From Mastigocoleus testarum BC008 (GTDB taxonomy: Bacteria > Cyanobacteriota > Cyanobacteriia > Cyanobacteriales > Nostocaceae): a stretch of DNA of 64,000 nucleotides. The first letter of the stretch is position 1. The number at the start of each line of letters is the position of its first letter. Both the position numbers and the translations under genes were made by a program. Location: positions 201,296 through 265,295 of the forward strand of contig NZ_LMTZ01000107.1 in assembly GCF_001456025.1 (NCBI RefSeq), in the 5' to 3' direction. Positions 26,795-35,754 of this stretch are shown here, one piece after another. The notes under the pieces are model-generated. The model saw nothing but the letters and a program-made list of their open reading frames with translations. It was not told where the DNA came from and did no database searches.

Positions 26795-28117
26795 ATGACA
26801 ACAGAATTACTTCAACAAGTAAGGATTATAGATCCTGTTTCTCAAACTGATAAAGTTGCAGATGTATTGATCGTCGATGGTTATATTGAAACGATTTCTG
26901 AAATTATTTCAGATATTGCAATTGATACGAAAATACATGATGCTCGCGGATTAATTCTTGGTACGGGTTTAATAGATTTATATAGCCATTCTGGGGAGCC
27001 TGGACGGGAACAAAGAGATACCCTAAATTCACTTTTACTGGCTGCTGCTGCTGGGGGTTTTACCAGAGTTAGCATTTTACCGGATACATCTCCTCCCATT
27101 GATAATTCTGCTTTGGTGGGTCAGCTACTGCAAAAAAGTAATGATTTGAACAGCCCCTTAAGTAGGAATCAATTGGAAAACAGATTTGTTGCTTCTTCCT
27201 TACTTACCATGACCTCATTTCCTCGTCTGAATATTTGGGGCGCTTTAACTTTGGATGTCGCGGGTAAGCAAATGGTGGAAGTTGCAGATTTAGCTGCTGT
27301 GGGGGTGGTAGGTTTTGCCGATGGTAAACCCTTAGAAAATCTAGGTTTACTACGAAGAATCCTAGAATACCTCAAGCCTATGAATAAACCGATTGCAATT
27401 TGGCCTTGCGATCGCAATTTAGCATCTAGTGGGGTAATGCGGGAAGGAAAATATTCTATTCGTTTTGGTTTACCAGGAAACCCAGCAATTTCAGAAACTA
27501 CTGCTTTAGCAGCTTTATTGGAATTAGTCGCTACAACGGAAACTCCGGTACATTTGATGCGCATATCAACAGCCCGAAGTGTTGAATTAATAGCTGCAGC
27601 GAAGCAAAAAGGCTTACCAGTTACTGCTAGTACAACTTGGATGCATCTTTTGCTCGATACATCATCTATTGAAAGTTATAATCAAAACTTACATTTAGAA
27701 CCACCTTTAGGTAACCCAGAGGATTTAATTGCTTTAAGGCAGGGAGTAAGAACAGGTATCATTGATGGAATTGCGATCGACCATAGCCCTTACAGTTACG
27801 AAGAAAAAACTGTATCATTTTCTGAAGCGCCTCCAGGAGCTATTGGTTTGGAATTAGTGTTAGCTTTACTCTGGGAAAATTTAGTAGAAACTAATAAATT
27901 CACAGCCTTGGAATTATGGAAAGCACTTTCTAAGGGTCCTGCAGAATGCTTAAATCAAGATTCTCCAGCAATATTTCCCGGTCAAAAAGCTGAATTAACC
28001 TTATTTAATCCAGAAAAAATTTGGAAAGTAGATACTCAAAATCTTTATACTCTTTCTAAGAATACCCCTTGGCTCGGACAAAAATTGAAAGGAAAGGTGA
28101 TGAGAACTTGGTGTTAA
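26795..28117 (+). CDS. dihydroorotase-like protein, probably catalytically inactive
   Basis: 440 aa with the architecture of class I dihydroorotase (PyrC) in the amidohydrolase superfamily. The metal-binding HxHxRxPG signature is degraded to YSHSGEPG (Tyr63, His65, Gly67). The HlST zinc-ligand motif reads MRIST (Arg256 in place of His), and the TPHHLLL motif reads TWMHLLL. The DH of IAIDHSPY (Asp329) remains. Such metal-site loss marks pseudo-dihydroorotases (PyrC'), which in other bacteria support aspartate transcarbamoylase rather than catalyse. An active PyrC would then be needed elsewhere in the genome. It appears monocistronic. Confidence 0.8.
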   Translation: MTTELLQQVRIIDPVSQTDKVADVLIVDGYIETISEIISDIAIDTKIHDARGLILGTGLIDLYSHSGEPGREQRDTLNSLLLAAAAGGFTRVSILPDTSPPIDNSALVGQLLQKSNDLNSPLSRNQLENRFVASSLLTMTSFPRLNIWGALTLDVAGKQMVEVADLAAVGVVGFADGKPLENLGLLRRILEYLKPMNKPIAIWPCDRNLASSGVMREGKYSIRFGLPGNPAISETTALAALLELVATTETPVHLMRISTARSVELIAAAKQKGLPVTASTTWMHLLLDTSSIESYNQNLHLEPPLGNPEDLIALRQGVRTGIIDGIAIDHSPYSYEEKTVSFSEAPPGAIGLELVLALLWENLVETNKFTALELWKALSKGPAECLNQDSPAIFPGQKAELTLFNPEKIWKVDTQNLYTLSKNTPWLGQKLKGKVMRTWC

Positions 28118-28123
28118 GGTTTC

Positions 28124-28250
28124 AGAAGTCAGGAATCAGGAGTCAGGAGTCAGAAGTCAGAAGTCAGAGGTCAGAGGTCAGGAGTTAAGAGTCACTAATC
28201 ACTAGACTTCCCACACTTCCCACACTTCCCACACTTCCCACACTTCCCTA
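28124..28250. repeat. two adjoining short tandem repeat arrays
   Basis: About eight copies of a 7-mer AGTCAGG/AGTCAGA (28124-28183), then five copies of the 9-mer CTTCCCACA (28206-28250). They lie between convergent genes. Confidence 0.9.
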
Positions 28251-28283
28251 AAACGGGAGTCAAAATAAACAATCATTACTAAT

Positions 28284-29633
28284 CTAGGGTTGTCCTACTG
28301 GAACAGTAAAGTGAATTTGGGTTCCTTTATGCTTCCCTTCCGAAGAAGCCCAAATCTCTCCTCCTAAACTGTGTACTATGTAGCGACAAATTGCTAAACC
28401 AATACCAGTACCGCCAACACTACGCCTTAAAGAATCTTCTTCTTGGTAAAAGTGATTAAATACGGCTTCTAAATTATCGGGTGCAATTCCTCTACCAGTG
28501 TCAGCTACAACTACTTCTAACACGATCTTGGAATCATTTGAGATGGATTTCTCATTATCAACTTTTGCTTGATTTATTTTGACTTGAATGTTGATAGTTC
28601 CATCAATATCTGTAAATTTATAAGCATTGTCAATCAATTTAATTAACGCTTCAACGAGTCTGTCCCCATCAACTTGAATTTTTGGTAAGTTTGGTGGAAT
28701 GTCTGCTGTAACTTGAGGTAGATGACACTCTTTGACATTTGCTCTCAAGCTGCTTAAAGCAATATCTATAACTTCTTGGAATTCAATAAAATCTGGACGG
28801 TGGTAAAGTTGTCCATTTTCTAATCGTAGAAGAAGAAAAAAATCTTGAATTAACTGTCTTAAGCGTTCTATATCTCCAAGTGCAATTTCCAGCATTACTT
28901 GCTGATACTCTGGAGCCATGGTCGGTTCTCTAATCAAACTTTCCAAGCAAATTTGAATAGTACATAAAGGAGTACGCAATTCATGACCGACAATTGCAAT
29001 CAGATTTTTTCGAGTATGCTCTAAAATCTCTAAATCATCGCAGGGATTGGAGTCTTGAAGCTCAGCAGACGATTTATCCTCACTCAAGCCGGAGCATAAC
29101 TCGATGTTTTGTTCTGGGGTTATAAATAGTTTACACGGGTTTTGCTGTAATACTCTTGGTTGAGTGCGATAAACGCCTCTTAGGCGTTCCGCGTTCCCTG
29201 AAAGCGTCTCGAAGCGATCGAGAATATCAGCTAGTGCTATGGTTTTCCAGCATGCAGAAGCATCTGCAAACTGTTCGCCTTGGTTATGTTGCTCGATTGA
29301 TTTTGGTTCAAATTCAGAATCTAATTCAAATTCAGGATCCTGCTTAGATTCCTCCGACTCAGAATCTTGTTCGGAATTTAAGTCGGAAATGGAAAGAGTT
29401 GTTTGGATCAGATGACGCAAGCGCTCTACATCCTTAAATGCAGTTTCTAATATGATCTGTCTACAATCAGAAGGTATCAATTGCTCTTCAGCCAAACTTT
29501 CCAAACAAACTTGACTGGTTGATAAGGGAGTCCAAAACTCGTGACCAATAATGGTTAACAGATGACTCCTAATTCTTTGCAAAACTTCTAGCTTCTGACT
29601 TAGCCCTACATCACAAACTTTTTGATTTGTCAT
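28284..29633 (-). CDS. histidine kinase with duplicated HisKA domain
   Basis: 449 aa, no membrane segment. The N-terminal block has an H-box-like IIGHEFWTPLSTSQVCLESL (His31). After an acidic linker, a second block IVGHELRTPLCTIQICLESL (His217) and a complete HATPase_c domain follow (N-box DNAYKF, G1 VADTGRGI, G2 GGTGIGLAI). The two HisKA blocks are clearly duplicates; the second, with the canonical HELRTPL, is the likely phospho-acceptor. Linker residues about 138-158 are encoded by a GC-rich dispersed repeat. No response regulator is adjacent, so the partner is unknown. Confidence 0.9.
   Translation of the reverse strand: MTNQKVCDVGLSQKLEVLQRIRSHLLTIIGHEFWTPLSTSQVCLESLAEEQLIPSDCRQIILETAFKDVERLRHLIQTTLSISDLNSEQDSESEESKQDPEFELDSEFEPKSIEQHNQGEQFADASACWKTIALADILDRFETLSGNAERLRGVYRTQPRVLQQNPCKLFITPEQNIELCSGLSEDKSSAELQDSNPCDDLEILEHTRKNLIAIVGHELRTPLCTIQICLESLIREPTMAPEYQQVMLEIALGDIERLRQLIQDFFLLLRLENGQLYHRPDFIEFQEVIDIALSSLRANVKECHLPQVTADIPPNLPKIQVDGDRLVEALIKLIDNAYKFTDIDGTINIQVKINQAKVDNEKSISNDSKIVLEVVVADTGRGIAPDNLEAVFNHFYQEEDSLRRSVGGTGIGLAICRYIVHSLGGEIWASSEGKHKGTQIHFTVPVGQP
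29168..29222. repeat. GC-rich repeat inside the histidine kinase gene
   Basis: CGCCTCTTAGGCGTTCCGCG and the following AAGCGTCTCGAAGCG contrast sharply with the AT-rich gene around them. They encode the ETLSGNAERLRG linker in frame. The intergenic copy at 38732-38762 shares the GCGTTCCGCG/CGCGGAACGC core. Confidence 0.7.
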
Positions 29634-30373
29634 GGGGAAAATACTTCTGTTGTTTAAACAATCATCTGTCTCGACATTTACTGATAGTGATTTTGTATTT
29701 CCACTTACAGAAAAGTCTTTTTAAAGTTAAATATTTTTCTTTAATTATCTTGAATTACTGATAATAAATTTAGAAAGTCATAAATCAAACTCGAATATCC
29801 TTGAAATTCCCCAAGCCCAATCAAAAAGAGTTTTACCCTCCATACCTAAAACATAAGGAATACATATTGATCGCATCAATACCGCAAAAAGTAACCTTAG
29901 GCTGAGGCATTTGCCAAAATGCCATGAAATTTATATCTTTCTAATGCTTCTAGAAAGAAGCAGACTTTACCAAGCCGATTTATTAAGAGCTTCGATCAAG
30001 TTTAAGAAATTCTTAAACTCAACCTCATGAAATAATATTACACCAAAATTAATAAAAATTAATAATTTATTTTGTATATTGTAAACTAGTAGTCCTCCAC
30101 ATTAATTTTGATGGGTTTGTAGTTGGGCTATGTCCTGATGGACACGCTAACGCTAATAGCCCCGGTAAAGTCTTGATATTAAAGCGCTAAAGCGCTACTA
30201 CGAACCTTAATTTTGGCAGTTAATTTATTTATCTGTATAAGGTTGAAGCCCTATTTAATATATGTTCTATGCGCTAAAGCGCAATTACAAACCTGTTTGA
30301 TTATTTTTAATGGACGAACAAAGTTGGTAGTAGGGCTTTAGATTTGCACTCAAGCGCTACTACCTATGAACTT
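29634..30373. other. 740-bp AT-rich gap with dispersed repeats
   Basis: No gene seen. The right half holds a GC-rich repeat (about 30130-30168) and copies of a GCGCTAAAGCGC repeat at 30181-30204 and 30271-30294, with a degenerate one near 30326-30363. Confidence 0.65.
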
Positions 30374-31888
30374 CTAATAATTCACGCTTTTTAATATATC
30401 TAGTGTCTGTTGGGGCTTTACTAGGGTGTTAGCACACATAATCCCTGAAGCGGCGACAGCTGGAACTCCAATACCCGGCATTGTACTATCACCGACTCGA
30501 TATAAACCTTTGATGGGGGTTTGATTTCCAGGAAATGTTCCTTTTCCCGCAGAAATCGCCGGTCCATATGTTCCTTGATATCTTCTTAAGTAATGGGCGT
30601 GGGTCAGAGGGGTACCAATTAACTTCAAAACTACGCGATCGCGGATATCCGGTATTACTCGTTCGATTGCGCGATAAAGAGTTTGGGCTTTTTCCTGTTT
30701 TCGAGTTTGGTAATCTTGATCGCGTTGCCAATCGGTGTAGGGTTCCAAGGTATATGCATGAACGACGTGATATCCTTCTGGTGCTAGCTCGGCATCCCAA
30801 ACACTGGGAATTGATATCATACAAGTATTTCCCGGCGTACTTATATCTTGATTGGGATCGTGGACTACTACATGATGTCCAGTTAAATTTTCTAAACCTT
30901 GGGCGCGAATACCCAAGTGTAAATGCATAAAGCTTTCAACTGCTGGTGTTGCTAAAGCAGTTTTTCGGAAAGAATCAGGTAAATCTTCAGGATCTAATAA
31001 CTTAGTATAGGTATCCCAAATACTGGCATTGGAAATTACTATCGGTGCTAAGAGAACTTCACCATTTTTTAAGCGTACCCCTGAGGCTTTACCATTTTCC
31101 ACTAAAATCTGTTCCACGTGGCTTCCCAAACGTAACTGACCGCCCCAACGTTCGAGACCTCGTACCAAAGCGTTTATAATTGCCTCACTCCCACCTACAG
31201 GGTATTCCACCCCAACCCGGGAACGCTCTCCCAGCATAAATGCGACCTCTGGAGCAATGGTCCCGCGAGCTTTTAGACCTGATAACAGAAAACACTCCAA
31301 ATCAATTAGTGTTCTTACCCATGGGTCTTTAATTGTCCCGTCCATTACATTACCCACAGAGGCTCTAACTAAAGATAGATGGGGCAGCATTTTAAACATG
31401 TATTCTGGATAACGTCCAAATAAAATTAAAAATGACTGCCAATCTGAGCGTAATGCTAAGGCTGGAATTCCTTTCATCGCATCATATAAAGGTAAAAGAC
31501 GATGTTGAAAGTACTTTAATTCTTTTGCTCCTGAAGTAGTAATTTTAGCAACTTCTTCAAGGTAAATATCTGAATCGCTGTATACAGGAAAAGTGCGATC
31601 GCCTAGGTGATAATGTCCCAAAGGATCGTAACTTACAGCAGTAAATGATTCTCCTAAAACATCAAGTATTTGTTTTACGGGGTTCAAACTTTTGGCGGTA
31701 GTTAAACCACAATAGAATGAAGGTCCGGAATCAAATTTAAATCCTTTTCGTCCGAAACAATGGGCTGCTCCACCAGCAATGTTATGGCTTTCACACACTA
31801 TTGTTTTTTTGCCATATCTAGCTAGTAGGGACCCAGCACATAAACCACCAATTCCACTACCAATAACTATGACATCGAAGTTTTGCAT
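30374..31888 (-). CDS. CrtISO/phytoene-desaturase-like FAD oxidoreductase
   Basis: 504 aa. The N-terminal Rossmann motif VIVIGSGIGGLCAGSLLARYG, followed by the acidic CESH and the GGAAHCFGRKGFKFDSGPSF region, binds FAD. The C-terminal GLYRVGDSTMPGIGVPAVAAS closes the site as in carotenoid isomerase and desaturase relatives. The length matches CrtISO/CrtH-type proteins (about 500 aa), but the sequence is not the canonical CrtH, so carotenoid isomerase, retinol-saturase-like or ketolase activity cannot be separated here. Single gene on the minus strand; no carotenoid genes adjoin. Confidence 0.85.
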   Translation of the reverse strand: MQNFDVIVIGSGIGGLCAGSLLARYGKKTIVCESHNIAGGAAHCFGRKGFKFDSGPSFYCGLTTAKSLNPVKQILDVLGESFTAVSYDPLGHYHLGDRTFPVYSDSDIYLEEVAKITTSGAKELKYFQHRLLPLYDAMKGIPALALRSDWQSFLILFGRYPEYMFKMLPHLSLVRASVGNVMDGTIKDPWVRTLIDLECFLLSGLKARGTIAPEVAFMLGERSRVGVEYPVGGSEAIINALVRGLERWGGQLRLGSHVEQILVENGKASGVRLKNGEVLLAPIVISNASIWDTYTKLLDPEDLPDSFRKTALATPAVESFMHLHLGIRAQGLENLTGHHVVVHDPNQDISTPGNTCMISIPSVWDAELAPEGYHVVHAYTLEPYTDWQRDQDYQTRKQEKAQTLYRAIERVIPDIRDRVVLKLIGTPLTHAHYLRRYQGTYGPAISAGKGTFPGNQTPIKGLYRVGDSTMPGIGVPAVAASGIMCANTLVKPQQTLDILKSVNY

Positions 31889-32454
31889 TTTTTACCTTTT
31901 TATTATCTAGTCAGTTATTAGCTTTTCACTGTTAATTATGGTTTGAATAGCTACCATAAATTACATACACCGGTACCAACAAAATTTATTTTCCCAATCT
32001 TCGATTTTTATTGCTAATTTTGGATTCAATCCAATACATGAAGGTTACAAGTAATGGGTAATGGGTAATGGGTAATGGGTAATGGGTAATGGGTAATGGG
32101 TAATTGGTTAAAAAACCATTCATTTTATGGCGCTACGCGCCAGTAATCAGCCTAACAAAAGTTAAAAGCTTACAAATCTAGCTTTTGGGATTTACCGATT
32201 TCCTAACTTTAATTATGTAGTGCTACAAATCCAAAAACACTTAGAAAGCAGGGGGAATTAATCGTTTTTGTATCTTGAAGTCATTTTTGCAGTATTATTC
32301 GCAGAAGCCTGCTCGTTCGCAGCTAAACCAGTATACGGAAAATGCTACTTCCATCACGTAGAACTAAACTGAGTCAGATTTGCCATCGATCCGACTTTCC
32401 GTAGAAAATTTACTGTTGAATAAATAAATGCTAACCGCCATTAACTACTAACCG
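31889..32454. other. 566-bp intergenic region
   Basis: It lies between the divergent oxidoreductase and ABC ATPase genes. It contains the GTAATGG array (32051-32107) and a small GC-rich palindrome GGCGCTACGCGCC near 32128. No gene seen. Confidence 0.6.
32051..32107. repeat. heptameric short tandem repeat (GTAATGG)n
   Basis: Eight head-to-tail copies of the 7-mer GTAATGG, a close relative of the GGTAATT array at 11402. Confidence 0.95.
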
Positions 32455-33240
32455 ATGAACGAACCGCTAATTGAATTAAAAGGTGTTTCTAAATCCTTTG
32501 GTAGCAATAAAGTTTTAGACCGTTTGGATTTAAAAATTTACCGAGGAGAAGCGCTAGGAATTATCGGTCCTAGTGGTACTGGTAAATCTACTATATTAAG
32601 ATTGATTGCTGGACTCACAAATGTTGATGAAGGTGAAATCTATGTTCAAGGCGTTCGACGCCAAGGGTTGATAGAAGACACAAAAGATGATCCAGTTGGT
32701 ATCGGGATGGTCTTTCAACAAGCAGCATTATTTGATTCCCTAACGGTGGAAGAAAATATTGGATTTTTGCTATATCAGCATTCTCAGTTATCGCCCGAAC
32801 GTATTCGTCAGTTGGTAAATAAAAAACTCGAAATGGTTGGCTTACCTGGAATAGGTAACCTTTATCCAGCCGAACTTTCCGGTGGGATGCGAAAGCGAGT
32901 CAGTTTTGCTCGCGCCATTATGTCTAATCCAGATGCTCCCAAAGAAGGAGCGGAAGTTTTACTTTATGATGAGCCGACAGCTGGACTTGACCCAATTGCT
33001 TCAACAGTGATAGAAGATTTAATTCGGGATCTACAATCAATGCAAGGGGTTTGCAGCACTTATGCCATTGTGACCCACCAAGAAAGTACTATTCGTCGTA
33101 CAGCCGATAGAATTATATTTTTATATCAGGGTAAAGTACAGTGGCAAGGTTCGGTTAGTGAAATCGATACAACTGATCATCCTTATATGAAGCAGTTTAT
33201 GAGTGGAAATATTGATGGTCCAATTCAAGTTGCAGGATAA
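32455..33240 (+). CDS. MlaF/TGD3-like lipid ABC transporter ATPase
   Basis: 261 aa ABC ATPase. Walker A GPSGTGKST, Q-loop VFQQAALFDSL, signature AELSGGMRKRV and Walker B VLLYDEPTAGLD are intact. LSGGMRKRVSFARAI is typical of the MlaF/TGD3 class that powers MCE-protein lipid transport between membranes. The next gene encodes the MCE substrate-binding subunit. The permease (MlaE/TGD1) is not in the window; in cyanobacteria these genes are often scattered. Likely role: phospholipid or glycolipid traffic across the envelope. Confidence 0.93.
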   Translation: MNEPLIELKGVSKSFGSNKVLDRLDLKIYRGEALGIIGPSGTGKSTILRLIAGLTNVDEGEIYVQGVRRQGLIEDTKDDPVGIGMVFQQAALFDSLTVEENIGFLLYQHSQLSPERIRQLVNKKLEMVGLPGIGNLYPAELSGGMRKRVSFARAIMSNPDAPKEGAEVLLYDEPTAGLDPIASTVIEDLIRDLQSMQGVCSTYAIVTHQESTIRRTADRIIFLYQGKVQWQGSVSEIDTTDHPYMKQFMSGNIDGPIQVAG

Positions 33241-33607
33241 CTAACAATTTCGAAAAACGATTAAAAATTTTAGTTTTCGGAATTTTAGATTTGGAACTTT
33301 GAGATTTAGAACTTTGAGATTTAAGACTTTTAGGTTTAGAGGTTTTAGATTTGAAAATTCTAGATTTAGAAACTTTAGAATCAAATCTAGAATCAAATCT
33401 AGAATCGAAAATTTTAGAATTGCATTTTTGGATTTAGGTTTAGGATTGAAGAAATGAAACCTAGCTGATATTTATTTTCATAAGAAATCTATTTTTATAA
33501 ATAATCTACTTTTATAAATCAATTTGGATAAGTCAATTTGAATGATATGTAAATCTTAGGGCTTTAGAGTCTGAAATCTAAAATCCCAGATCTTGAGGGG
33601 AGGAAAA
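33241..33607. other. 367-bp gap with degenerate TTTAGA-type repeats
   Basis: Between about 33275 and 33440 the sequence is a degenerate array of GATTTAG/TTTTAGA and AATCTAGAATC motifs of 7-10 bp. GAGGGGAGG at 33596-33604 is the ribosome site of the MCE gene. Confidence 0.65.
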
Positions 33608-35107
33608 ATGCGAGGTAGTTCAATTAACAGCTTCGCTTCTACGCGAGCATTTCGAGAAGGTTCTGTAGGCTTGTTGCTCCTACTAGGACTAGGTGTATTT
33701 GGGATAGTTATCTTATGGCTGAACAGGTTAACTGCTGCTGGTAATTCTTACAAAGCAATTGTGGAATTTAAAAATGCTGGTGGAATGCAAAAAGGAGCCG
33801 TAGTTCGTTATCGGGGTGTCAAGGTTGGTAACATTGCTCAAGTACGTCCCAGACCAAATAATGTTGAAGTCGAAATTGAAATTAACGATCCAAATTTAAT
33901 TATCCCCAAAAATTCTAAGATAGAAGCCAATCAGTCAGGGTTAATTAGCGAAAGCATTATAGACATAACACCTAACGCATCGCTACCCGCAAATCAAAAG
34001 TTTGGTAAACCTTCAGAGGAAAGTTGTAATAAAAAACTTATTGTTTGTAATGGTTCCCGTTTAAAAGGTGAAATTGGCGTTAATATTGACGAACTCATTC
34101 GTTCTAGTAGCGCGTTCACAAAGCTTTATTCCCAGCCGGGTGTTTATGCTAACGTCAATGATGCGTTACAAAATACTTCTAAAGCTGCAGAACAATTAAC
34201 GTTACTCAGTAAAGATGTTTCTAAATTAGTTAGAGAAAGCCAAAAGGATCTAAATACTTTTTCCTCTGCTGCAAGTTCGGTTGCAACTGCTTCCAAACAG
34301 GTTACTGCATCAACCAATGAAGCGATCGAGCAATTTGGGTCTACAGCTAATGAAATTGGTGCTGTTGCAAAAGAATTTCGTAACACCGCTAAAGATATTA
34401 GTTTGACAACAAAACAGGTTAATAATTTGTTGGCTAATGTGGATGATTTAGTGACAAATAATCGTTCCTCTTTAGTAACAGCGTTAGATAATGTGACCCA
34501 AACCAGTCAGCAGCTACGTCAAACAGTTGAGAGTCTTTCACCGACTATTAACCGTTTAACTGAAGGGGAATTGGTACAAAACTTAGAAAGTCTTTCTGCT
34601 AATGCTAGCCAAGCCTCAGCAAATTTACGTGATGTTACTAAAACACTTAATGAACCAAATAATCTGTTAGTTTTACAACAAACCTTAGATTCAGCACGAG
34701 TTACATTTGAAAATACTCAGAAAATCACTTCTGATTTGGATGAATTGACGGGCGACCCAAAGTTTAGACAAAATCTCAAAGAACTCGTTGGTGGTTTAAG
34801 TGGCTTGGTGTCCTCCACACAAACAATAGAGAAACAGGTTCAAGTGGCGTCACAATTGGAATCGGTGAAAACGACGTTGCAAAATTCTCAAAGTACTGTT
34901 TCTAGGATTGCATTAGAACAAAATAAAGAGTTATCAGCCCCGTCAAAGTCAAAAATTCCTACTAAAACAATTAAGCCCCAAACAAAAAGTAAAGATAAAA
35001 ATTCTACACCAGAAATTTCTCCATCTTCCTTAAATTCGGAAAAATCAGAGAATTTAAGGCAAAAACTCAAAAAATATCGGGAAACAGGCAATAAACAGGA
35101 GAATTAG
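33608..35107 (+). CDS. MCE-domain lipid-binding protein (MlaD/TGD2-like)
   Basis: 499 aa from the ATG at 33608, which has the strong site GAGGGGAGG just upstream; the TTG at 33593 lies within that site. One N-terminal membrane helix (VGLLLLLGLGVFGIVILWL) is followed by an MCE domain (about residues 40-125: YKAIVEFKNAGGMQKGAVVRY...VGNI). A long helical, Ser/Thr/Gln-rich region (about 170-430) and a basic, disordered C-terminus complete it. The periplasmic MCE domain and helical tail form the lipid conduit in this family. It pairs with the ATPase gene 368 bp upstream. Confidence 0.92.
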   Translation: MRGSSINSFASTRAFREGSVGLLLLLGLGVFGIVILWLNRLTAAGNSYKAIVEFKNAGGMQKGAVVRYRGVKVGNIAQVRPRPNNVEVEIEINDPNLIIPKNSKIEANQSGLISESIIDITPNASLPANQKFGKPSEESCNKKLIVCNGSRLKGEIGVNIDELIRSSSAFTKLYSQPGVYANVNDALQNTSKAAEQLTLLSKDVSKLVRESQKDLNTFSSAASSVATASKQVTASTNEAIEQFGSTANEIGAVAKEFRNTAKDISLTTKQVNNLLANVDDLVTNNRSSLVTALDNVTQTSQQLRQTVESLSPTINRLTEGELVQNLESLSANASQASANLRDVTKTLNEPNNLLVLQQTLDSARVTFENTQKITSDLDELTGDPKFRQNLKELVGGLSGLVSSTQTIEKQVQVASQLESVKTTLQNSQSTVSRIALEQNKELSAPSKSKIPTKTIKPQTKSKDKNSTPEISPSSLNSEKSENLRQKLKKYRETGNKQEN

Positions 35108-35202
35108 ATTTTATGGAATTGGCAAATTGTTAACTGTCAATTGTAGCCCGTAAGGGCGTGGTGTTAGCCATAAACTGCTAACTGTTAACTGATAACTGAC
35201 CC

Positions 35203-35493
35203 CTAATTCCAATCCTCCTCTTTCTTTTTCCCGCGAAGTTCATATATTCCGGCTTTTTGATGAATAATATGAGTTTTTTCAAAAAGTTCCTCTTCTGTTA
35301 ACCCCCACTGTTTCATGATCCCGTCTAATTTTTCTTGAACATCCCTCGCGCCAGGAAAACCACAATAACGAATTCTTAACCTTGCCAACTCTGCTAAATT
35401 GTAGTCGGTTGCCTCTTGATTGAGTAAACTATCAACCAAGGGACGTTCGCGATTATAAAGTGGATGTTGCTGGTCTTTATTAGTTTCGCTCAT
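35203..35493 (-). CDS. DUF3288 family protein
   Basis: 96 aa. KDQQHPLYNRERPLVDSLL, DYNLAELARLRIRY and FPGARDVQEKLD are the conserved blocks of DUF3288, a small cyanobacterial protein family of unknown function. The length is normal and the protein is soluble. It is convergent with the MCE gene and divergent from clpC. Confidence 0.88.
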   Translation of the reverse strand: MSETNKDQQHPLYNRERPLVDSLLNQEATDYNLAELARLRIRYCGFPGARDVQEKLDGIMKQWGLTEEELFEKTHIIHQKAGIYELRGKKKEEDWN

Positions 35494-35754
35494 ATTTAAT
35501 TTTGGATTGTATACTTAAAAATTACCGTTGGGGATATGTTGTTAATTTATTGATTCTAAGCTGCGAAGTAGCGATTCAAGGGCTATTTATGCCCAAAAGA
35601 CGGCTACCACACCTGGGTGCTTACGGCTCTCCCCACTGTCAGCTTACTTTTAATAAAGTTACATTATCCTTAAGAAAATACACAAACACAAATATTCAAG
35701 GTGAGGGTCAATTTCTCTCATCCAGCTCGTTCAGCAAGGGAGCAAGAACCCAAT

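Noticed and set aside
28206..28250. Possible CRISPR or origin iterons from CTTCCCACA copies
   Set aside because: Units are head-to-tail with no spacers and no replication gene nearby; they fit a simple tandem repeat.
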